10,346 nucleotides of DNA from an uncultured Coriobacteriaceae bacterium (GTDB lineage Bacteria > Actinomycetota > Coriobacteriia > Coriobacteriales > Eggerthellaceae): positions 1 to 10,346 of the forward strand of contig CACXFZ010000204.1 of the NCBI GenBank assembly GCA_902767025.1, written 5' to 3'. This document shows positions 5,315 to 10,346 of the stretch, in pieces; positions within the stretch are counted from its first letter, which is position 1; every line of letters starts with the position of its first letter. A program made the translations under genes and the position numbers. Under the pieces are notes generated by a model. That model was not told the origin of the DNA. It did not search any database and saw only the letters and a program-made list of their open reading frames with translations.

Positions 5315-7180
5315 ATGAAGAAGGCAAGCGCTTGGCAAAGGTTCAGGTACTGGTTCGACAACCTGATGTCGAAGGGGACGATGTCGCTGCTGCTCCTGCT
5401 GGCGGTTATCACCGCAGTGGTGGTGGTTGTCGGCGGGCTGTTGGCCGTCGCCCTCGGCGGTGCTGACGGCAGCGGGGCGGATTCCCCCGGCTCGTCGATC
5501 TGGTTCACGCTCATGCATGCCATCAACACCGGCGTGCTGGCCAAGGAAGAGGGCACCATCCCCTACCTGTTCGTCATGACCCTGGTCACGTTGGTGGGCA
5601 TCTTCATCACCAGCTTCCTCATCGGTACCATTTCCAACGGCATCAAGGACAAGGTCGCCGACCTGCAGCGCGGCAAGTCGCGCGTCATCGAGCAGGACCA
5701 TGTGGTCATCATCGGTTTCGACGAAAACGTCACGAGCATCATCGAGGAACTGGCAATCGCCAACGAGAACCAGGACGATGCGGTTGTGGTGGTGATGGCC
5801 GAGCGCGACAAGACCGAGATGGAGGACACCATTCGCGATCGCGTGGAGAACCTGGGCAACATCCGCCTGGTGTGCCGCACCGGCCGGCCGGATGCGCCCA
5901 AGGACCTGAAGGTATGCTCACTCGACACGTGCAAGTCGATCATCATCAATCTCTCCGACGACTTCATGACCGTGAAAACCATCCTGGCCTGCGAAAACCT
6001 GCTCGACGAATACGGCAACGACGAGGCCTACATCACCGCCACCGTGCGCGACCGCGAAGTGCTGCAGCCCGCCAAGATCGCCGGCGGGGACCGCGCCGAG
6101 ATCCTGAACTTCCAGAAGACCGTTGCGCGCCTGATGGTGCAGACGGGGCGCCATCCGGGCATGTCCGAGATACTGAGCGAGCTGCTCAGCTTCAAGGGCA
6201 ACGAGATCTACGTGGAAGACATACCCGCGGCCGTGGGCTGCTCGCTCAGCGAGATCAACCTGCGCCTGCCGCACTCCACGGCCATCGGCATCCTGCGCAA
6301 CGAAGAGCCCCTGCTCAACCCCGACGCCCAGGCGCGGGTGGAGGCGGGCGACAAGGTCATCCTGATCGCGCACGACGACGGGCAGACGCATCTGCAGGAC
6401 AGCGCCCCGGTGGACGAGGGCGTGTTCCAGCGCGAGCCGAACGTGGTCGAAGAGCCGCATACGCTGCTCGTGCTGGGCTGCACCGACATGCTCAAGCAGA
6501 TCCTGCTCGAAGAGGACGCCTACGCCGCACCCGGCTCGCGCGTGGTCATTGCCGCCGAACCCGGCAAGATCGACGCCGACGCCCTGCCGGCCCAAGGGCA
6601 GCTGGCCAACATCGAAATGGACCTGCGCGAATGCAAGCTCTTTTCGCGCAGCGTGCTCGAGAGCCTGGTGGGGGAGGGTCCCGACAGCATCCTTTTGATG
6701 TCCGACACCGAACTGGAGCCCGAGGAAGCCGATGCGCGCACGCTCATGCTGCAGTTGCACCTGACCGACATCGCCGAGGAAATCGGCGCCGACATCCCGC
6801 TGACCATCGAGATGAACAGCACGCGCAACCAGAAGCTCTCGCAGATGATGCGTGCGACCGACTTCGTGGTCAGCAGCAGGATCACCGCGAAGATGATGGC
6901 CCAGATCGCCGAGGAGCGCCACAAGAAGGCCATCCTCAACGACCTGCTCTCCGACGGCGGGTCCACGGTCTACATGAAGCCCGTCACGCGCTACGTCCTT
7001 GCCGGCGAGCCTGTGGACTTCTACACGCTGGGGGCGTCTGCGGCGCGCTACGGCGAGATCGCCATCGGCTACAAGAAGTACGCCGGCGATGGCACGTTCG
7101 CCATCGAGGTGAACCCGCGCAGCAGGGCGGCCGTCGAGTTCGGCGATAACGACGACATCATCGTGGTCTCCCAGGGCTAG
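5315..7180 (+). CDS. CASTOR/POLLUX-type ion channel with tandem RCK-like NAD-binding domains
   Basis: A 621-residue inner-membrane channel subunit. TM1 is ~24-47 and TM2 ~83-108, with a pore loop between them (SSIWFTLMHAINTGVL, 60-75). Two cytoplasmic Rossmann/RCK-like modules follow, the first from ~127 (DHVVIIGFDEN), the second from ~380 (PHTLLVLGCTD). The signature is specific: RGKSRVIEQDHVVIIGF after TM2, then VVVMAERDKTEME and IRLVCRTGRPDAPKDL. These are close to plant CASTOR/POLLUX and their bacterial relatives. The pore loop has no TVGYG filter; plant CASTOR also lacks it and has been reported as a cation (K+ or Ca2+) channel, so ion selectivity is open. It probably forms tetramers with a cytoplasmic gating ring. 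The gene is monocistronic, with the start set by AAGGAGG and a strong terminator downstream. Confidence 0.9.
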   Translation: MKKASAWQRFRYWFDNLMSKGTMSLLLLLAVITAVVVVVGGLLAVALGGADGSGADSPGSSIWFTLMHAINTGVLAKEEGTIPYLFVMTLVTLVGIFITSFLIGTISNGIKDKVADLQRGKSRVIEQDHVVIIGFDENVTSIIEELAIANENQDDAVVVVMAERDKTEMEDTIRDRVENLGNIRLVCRTGRPDAPKDLKVCSLDTCKSIIINLSDDFMTVKTILACENLLDEYGNDEAYITATVRDREVLQPAKIAGGDRAEILNFQKTVARLMVQTGRHPGMSEILSELLSFKGNEIYVEDIPAAVGCSLSEINLRLPHSTAIGILRNEEPLLNPDAQARVEAGDKVILIAHDDGQTHLQDSAPVDEGVFQREPNVVEEPHTLLVLGCTDMLKQILLEEDAYAAPGSRVVIAAEPGKIDADALPAQGQLANIEMDLRECKLFSRSVLESLVGEGPDSILLMSDTELEPEEADARTLMLQLHLTDIAEEIGADIPLTIEMNSTRNQKLSQMMRATDFVVSSRITAKMMAQIAEERHKKAILNDLLSDGGSTVYMKPVTRYVLAGEPVDFYTLGASAARYGEIAIGYKKYAGDGTFAIEVNPRSRAAVEFGDNDDIIVVSQG

Positions 7181-7216
7181 GGACCCCGCGGACCGACTCC
7201 GATGCCCCGACAGACG

Positions 7217-7252
7217 AACGGCGCCGCGGCCATGCCGCGGCGCCGTTTCCTT
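7217..7252 (+). terminator. Strong intrinsic terminator between convergent channel and PASTA genes
   Basis: A perfect 14-bp GC-rich stem (7217-7230 with 7234-7247) closes a CAT loop, followed by a short T-rich tail TTTCCTT counting the last stem bases. It lies 36 nt after the channel stop and 31 nt before the stop of the opposing lipoprotein gene, so it may act in both directions, though the minus-strand T-tail is weaker. Confidence 0.85.
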
Positions 7253-7278
7253 GTATCGAACCTTGCGCCTTCGTTGCC

Positions 7279-8493
7279 TTACGCGGCGGTGTCGTCGTAG
7301 ACCGCTTCGATGATGTCGCGCGAATCGACCATCGTGCCTGCCTGGGGCTTGGTGCCGGCGAGCACGCGGTCGGGCCGCTTCACGTCGTAGTCGAGGGTCA
7401 GGCCGGCCTTCCTGAACGCCACATCCGCATCGGCGCCGGTCTTGCCCTTCACGTCAGGTACCTCGACGAGCAGGGCAGCGTGGTTCAGCGTGAAGGTCAC
7501 GATGGAGCCCACCTCGACCTCGGTGCCCGGGTCGGGCGTGACGAACACGACGGTGCCGTCCTCATCGCCCGAGTAGCGGTAGCCCAGCCCTGCCGAGGTC
7601 AGCGCGTCGATGGCCTCTTGCAGCGTCGCGGTCAGGATGTAGGGCACCTTCACCTTGTCGGCCGGCTTGGGCCCCAGGGAGACCTGCAGCTTGACGACGG
7701 TGCCTTTGACCACCTGCGTGCCAGCGGGCACCGATTGGCTGATCACGCTGTCCTTCGGAACGGTGTCGCTGTAGGCCGACGAGGGGTCGACGCCCAGTCC
7801 TGCTGCCTCCAAGGCCGCTTTCGCGTCGGTGTAGGAACTGCCCTCGACGGACGGCACGGCAACCGTGCCTTCGGCCAAGGCGGTCGTGAACAGGATCTTG
7901 GACCCTTCGGCGACCTTTGTGCCGGCGACGACGGACTGCCTGCACACCTTGCCGGGCTCTACCGCGGTGGACACTTCGGGACTGCCCACGACGGGCACGA
8001 GCTTCGCGTTCGCAAGCGCCTGCTCGGCCTCGCTTTGACTCATCCCGATGATGTTGGGGACTTCCACATCGGCGGGTGCCTGCTTGCCGGCCGACACCAC
8101 GAGCACGATCTTCTTGTCGGGGTCGGTCATCGTGCCCGGCTGGGGGTCTTGAGAGATCACGTGGTCCTTGGCCACGGTGTCGCTGAACTGCTTGTCGATC
8201 TCCCACAGCTTGAATCCCATCTGCTGGAGCATCTTGGTGGCGTCTTGCTGGTCGAGGGACACCAGGTTGGGGACCTGGAGCTTGTGGGATGACGACGAGC
8301 TGGACGAGGACTTGTCCTTCGCGCTGGCGCTTGCGCTCGCCGAGCTCGACGACGAGCTGGACGATGACTGGCTGGATGAGCAGGCGCATCCCGCAAGGGC
8401 GCCGGTGGCAACCAGGAGCGTTGCCACGATGGCGGCCAGGATGCACAGGCGGGCCGACTTGGGGCTGTGGGTGCGGGTACGTGGTTCGGACAT
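7279..8493 (-). CDS. Stand-alone lipoprotein with five PASTA domains
   Basis: A 404-residue exported lipoprotein. A basic N-terminus (R5, R7, K12, R15) and a hydrophobic segment (16-34) lead to the lipobox LAGC with C36 as the lipidation site. A serine-rich linker (39-69) comes next, then five PASTA repeats at ~72-135, 142-205, 210-273, 280-337 and 342-399. Each starts with a VPN/VPS/VPY/VPD-type turn, has an ALxxAGL-like helix, and closes with a P-x-x-G-T plus β strand. PASTA repeats normally form the extracellular sensor of PknB/Stk1 kinases or of PBPs and bind muropeptides or peptidoglycan. Here no kinase or transpeptidase domain is attached, so a role in cell-wall binding, or as a partner of a kinase encoded elsewhere, is inferred. 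The start is well set: GGAGGTGA lies eight nt upstream of ATG. It is divergent from the pilin-like gene. Confidence 0.93.
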   Translation of the reverse strand: MSEPRTRTHSPKSARLCILAAIVATLLVATGALAGCACSSSQSSSSSSSSSASASASAKDKSSSSSSSSHKLQVPNLVSLDQQDATKMLQQMGFKLWEIDKQFSDTVAKDHVISQDPQPGTMTDPDKKIVLVVSAGKQAPADVEVPNIIGMSQSEAEQALANAKLVPVVGSPEVSTAVEPGKVCRQSVVAGTKVAEGSKILFTTALAEGTVAVPSVEGSSYTDAKAALEAAGLGVDPSSAYSDTVPKDSVISQSVPAGTQVVKGTVVKLQVSLGPKPADKVKVPYILTATLQEAIDALTSAGLGYRYSGDEDGTVVFVTPDPGTEVEVGSIVTFTLNHAALLVEVPDVKGKTGADADVAFRKAGLTLDYDVKRPDRVLAGTKPQAGTMVDSRDIIEAVYDDTAA

Positions 8494-8559
8494 GGTAATT
8501 CACCTCCAGGGAACGCGTGCGGACGGCTTACGGTGCAGCCGTCGGGTAGCGCACAACCG

Positions 8560-8565
8560 ATTATA
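8560..8565 (-). promoter_or_regulatory. -10 box of the PASTA lipoprotein gene
   Basis: The minus strand carries a perfect TATAAT here, 66 nt upstream of the start codon, within otherwise GC-rich DNA. The -35 is weak. The predicted 5' UTR includes a 7-bp hairpin (8522-8528 with 8537-8543) upstream of the ribosome binding site. Confidence 0.55.
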
Positions 8566-8688
8566 CGCACGCGGCCCGGCAAGCATCCTAACGCGCTATG
8601 AGCGTGCCTTGGGGACGCGGGAAGGCGTATGGTTGGGGCCTGTTGCGGCGATGTGCTCCGGGGCCAGGCAAGCTTGGACGCATTGCTC

Positions 8689-8718
8689 TTACCACGCAGG
8701 GGGCGAAGGTGTTAGAAT
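8689..8718 (+). promoter_or_regulatory. Candidate promoter of the pilin-like gene
   Basis: TTACCA at 8689-8694 (four of six to TTGACA) and TAGAAT at 8713-8718 (five of six to TATAAT) are 18 nt apart. Transcription would begin near 8725, giving a 5' UTR of ~60 nt to the TTG start. It faces away from the PASTA gene promoter. Confidence 0.5.
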
Positions 8719-8737
8719 TATTGGGTTAAAGGGATGC

Positions 8738-8788
8738 ATGAGCAGGCATTTCCGTCCGAGTGCCCATGGGGCAAGGAGGTGGGTTTGA
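8738..8788 (+). CDS. Possible 16-codon leader ORF overlapping the pilin-like start
   Basis: An ATG at 8738 follows AAAGGG (8728-8733) by four nt and opens a 16-residue frame, MSRHFRPSAHGARRWV, rich in Arg/His. Its TGA stop (8786-8788) overlaps the TTG start of the pilin-like gene in a TTGA junction, the arrangement used for translational coupling. No homology is recognised and it may be chance. Confidence 0.25.
   Translation: MSRHFRPSAHGARRWV
8773..8779 (+). promoter_or_regulatory. Ribosome binding site supporting the TTG start at 8785
   Basis: AAGGAGG lies five nt before TTG 8785, the same spacing as in the channel gene. The in-frame GTG at 8779 overlaps this site and cannot use it. An in-frame ATG at 8734 would add 17 residues but abuts its only purine run. 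Confidence 0.75.
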
Positions 8789-10346
8789 GGGGTTTGCCTT
8801 CACAGAGCGGCCGTGCGCAGGCGGGCTTCACGCTCATGGAGCTGCTGAGCACCATCGCCATTCTCACGGTCATCGCCGCCGTGTCTGTGATCGGCGGTGC
8901 CACCATCCACAAGACGATGACCGTGGCGCGCTTGGACAACTACGCCAAGGAAATCTACGTTGCCGCCCAAAACCGCCTCATCAACATGGAATCCGCAGGT
9001 CAGCTTGCCAGCTTCGCAAGCGATGCCGTGACGCAGGCGCATCCGCTCGGTGCCGCCCCCCAGGACTTCGAAGGGGACCAGCAGGCGTGGCAGCGGCTGT
9101 ACTACGCGGGCAGCTCCGATGCGATCGTCAAGCGCCTGATCCCCCAGGAGGCCATCACTTCCAACGGCGACCAGCAAGGTGGCTTCGTCATCGAGTTCGA
9201 CCCGGTGTCCGGAGCCGTCTACTCCGTGATGTACACCGAAGACCCCCAGTTCACCGTGGCGGGATACGTGGGCGAGGGCGCCTACATGGACACCGAGGGA
9301 TTCCATTCCTACGTCGAGTCCCTGGGCTCGCGTTCGCAGGAGGACCGCAGGGCCGGGTCGTACCCGGTGGGTTACTACTGCGGGCCGAACAACGGGGGCT
9401 CCGCCTTCGACGGCATGCCCAGCTCGTTCAAGCCGCAGGCGCAGTTCGTCAACGGCAACGAGCTGTACCTGCATGTCACCTGCCCCGCTTCGACTGCGCT
9501 CATCGCCTCGCAAAGCGGCATCACCGTGAAGGTCACGCTGTCCGACGGCACGCACAGCAAGGTGCTCGAGTTCGCGGGCGGCAGTGATTTCGCGCTGACC
9601 ACGGCGGGCAACATCGACATCGACGTGGTCCTGGACAGCATGCGAGACGGCATGCATTTCGCAGATATCGCGCCCGAGCTCACGCCAGGGGCCAACATCA
9701 CCGCCACCGTCGACGTGAGCTATTCTGGCGGCGGCGAGGTCGTCCTCACGCCCGCCGAAAACCAGCCGCAGGCCTCTGCCAACAGCCTGTTCGGGGCCCT
9801 GGCCGACGGCACGGCGTCGATCGCCAACCTGAGGCATCTGAACAACATGCGCCACGCCCCCGAGTGGGTCGGGCGCTTCACGCAGCTGGAAGACATCCGG
9901 TTCTCGTCTGCCGCCTGGGCAAACGCGGAAGCAACGCAGCTTTCCAGCGCCACGCGCGAGAGCAACCTTGCCGCGTACGGCACGGCATACGTCAACCCGC
10001 TCAGCGCCGAAGAGGCGTCCGGTCCGGGCTTCGCGCCCATCGAGCTCGCCCAGGCCTTCGACTACGACGGCCAGGGCAACAAGCTCGTGGACTTCCTGAT
10101 CGTGGGCTCCGGCAACACGGGCCTGTTCGCCACGGTGCCAGCGGGCGCCACGGTGAGCAACCTGGTGCTGGTGGATCCGTCGGTGGTGGGCACGTCGTAC
10201 ACGGGCGCACTTGCCGGACGTGTGGAAGGCACGGTCAGAAACTGCGGCGTGCACCTTGACATCGCCGACGAGACCCAGGTCGACAAGACGGCCACGCACA
10301 CGGTGGGCGCCTACGCCGGCTCGCTCGCAGTGGGCGGCCTGGTCGG
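8785..10346 (+). CDS. Large type IV pilin-like surface protein, GLUG-like C-terminal part, 3' partial
   Basis: The open frame runs without a stop from TTG 8785 to the window edge (520 codons plus), far longer than ordinary pilins (~150 residues). The N-terminus is a class III signal: a 15-residue leader with two Arg, ending in Gly, then FTLMELLSTIAILTVIAAVSVI. The prepilin-peptidase cut falls between G15 and F16, and Glu at mature +5 is conserved. Residues ~50-480 are a β-rich, Asp/Gly/Ser/Thr-rich ectodomain with Cys at 199, 233 and 487 and no family I recognise. From ~472, YTGALAGRVEGTVRNCGVHL and later GAYAGSLAVGGLV resemble GLUG repeats, seen in β-helical adhesins. It could be a minor, tip or adhesive pilin-like subunit. 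No pilus assembly genes are in view. Pilin-type N-terminus is firm; function is inferred. Confidence 0.88.
   Translation, partial: MRGLPSQSGRAQAGFTLMELLSTIAILTVIAAVSVIGGATIHKTMTVARLDNYAKEIYVAAQNRLINMESAGQLASFASDAVTQAHPLGAAPQDFEGDQQAWQRLYYAGSSDAIVKRLIPQEAITSNGDQQGGFVIEFDPVSGAVYSVMYTEDPQFTVAGYVGEGAYMDTEGFHSYVESLGSRSQEDRRAGSYPVGYYCGPNNGGSAFDGMPSSFKPQAQFVNGNELYLHVTCPASTALIASQSGITVKVTLSDGTHSKVLEFAGGSDFALTTAGNIDIDVVLDSMRDGMHFADIAPELTPGANITATVDVSYSGGGEVVLTPAENQPQASANSLFGALADGTASIANLRHLNNMRHAPEWVGRFTQLEDIRFSSAAWANAEATQLSSATRESNLAAYGTAYVNPLSAEEASGPGFAPIELAQAFDYDGQGNKLVDFLIVGSGNTGLFATVPAGATVSNLVLVDPSVVGTSYTGALAGRVEGTVRNCGVHLDIADETQVDKTATHTVGAYAGSLAVGGLV

Noticed and set aside
4515..5318. 267-residue plus-strand frame spanning the ATPase start and the homopolymer
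   Set aside because: It is antisense to the ATPase gene, reads the T-run as polyphenylalanine, and has no recognisable domain or ribosome binding site.
4856..5701. 281-residue minus-strand open frame as one complete gene
   Set aside because: Its upstream half is antisense to the channel gene and lacks a credible start. Only the stretch near 4919-5060 shows GNAT similarity, so it was kept as a remnant only.
5872..7149. 425-residue plus-strand frame within the channel gene
   Set aside because: It is an Arg/Ala/Gly-rich out-of-frame shadow of the RCK region.
7562..8503. 313-residue minus-strand frame overlapping the PASTA gene
   Set aside because: It is a shifted shadow of the PASTA lipoprotein frame, with Arg/Gly/Pro-rich composition and no domain.
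8734..8784. In-frame ATG at 8734 as the start of the pilin-like protein
   Set aside because: Its only purine run abuts the ATG, while TTG 8785 has AAGGAGG at ideal spacing and gives a more typical leader length. It cannot be fully excluded.
8800..10299. 499-residue open frame on the minus strand opposite the pilin-like gene
   Set aside because: Its product is a His/Arg/Val/Gly-rich shadow translation typical of GC-rich antisense frames, with no domain. The plus frame has a prepilin signal, ribosome binding site and promoter.

Overview
The window is GC-rich, densely coded DNA that most resembles the Coriobacteriia/Eggerthellaceae (gut Actinomycetota). This rests on GC content, strong AAGGAGG-type ribosome binding sites, and the gene mix: an NSS transporter, a stand-alone multi-PASTA lipoprotein, a CASTOR-like channel and a large GLUG-type pilin-like protein. 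The assignment is an inference from style, not from a marker gene. No rRNA, tRNA, CRISPR array, insertion sequence or intact mobile element was seen.

Layout. The window opens inside a sodium-dependent NSS transporter (+, 5' end missing), followed by ychF (+), a conserved ribosome-associated ATPase/GTPase. A gene-free stretch of about 350 bp follows, with a 91-nt near-palindrome and several smaller inverted repeats. It leads into an XRE-type regulator fused to about six membrane helices (+). Convergent to that gene is an orphan AAA ATPase (-). Just upstream of the ATPase start lies a 16-nt A/T homopolymer, and beyond it the decayed remnant of a GNAT acetyltransferase (-). A CASTOR/POLLUX-type two-TM channel with tandem RCK-like domains comes next (+). 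It converges on a five-PASTA lipoprotein (-), with a strong 14-bp terminator hairpin between them. Divergent from the lipoprotein is a long type IV pilin-like protein (+) that starts with TTG and runs off the right edge.

How the genes relate. No multi-gene operon is evident; most genes look monocistronic with their own promoter and terminator. NSS and ychF are codirectional but separated by a hairpin and a candidate extended -10 promoter. The right third is biased to the cell envelope: ion channel, peptidoglycan-binding-type lipoprotein and pilin-like surface protein. The centre (membrane XRE regulator, orphan ATPase, GNAT remnant, homopolymer) looks like an accessory patch and holds the most unusual signals. 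I do not see a convincing new multi-gene system. The best leads are the A16 tract upstream of the ATPase, the long palindrome after ychF, the non-canonical pore of the CASTOR-like channel, and the large pilin/GLUG protein with its overlapping upstream mini-ORF.
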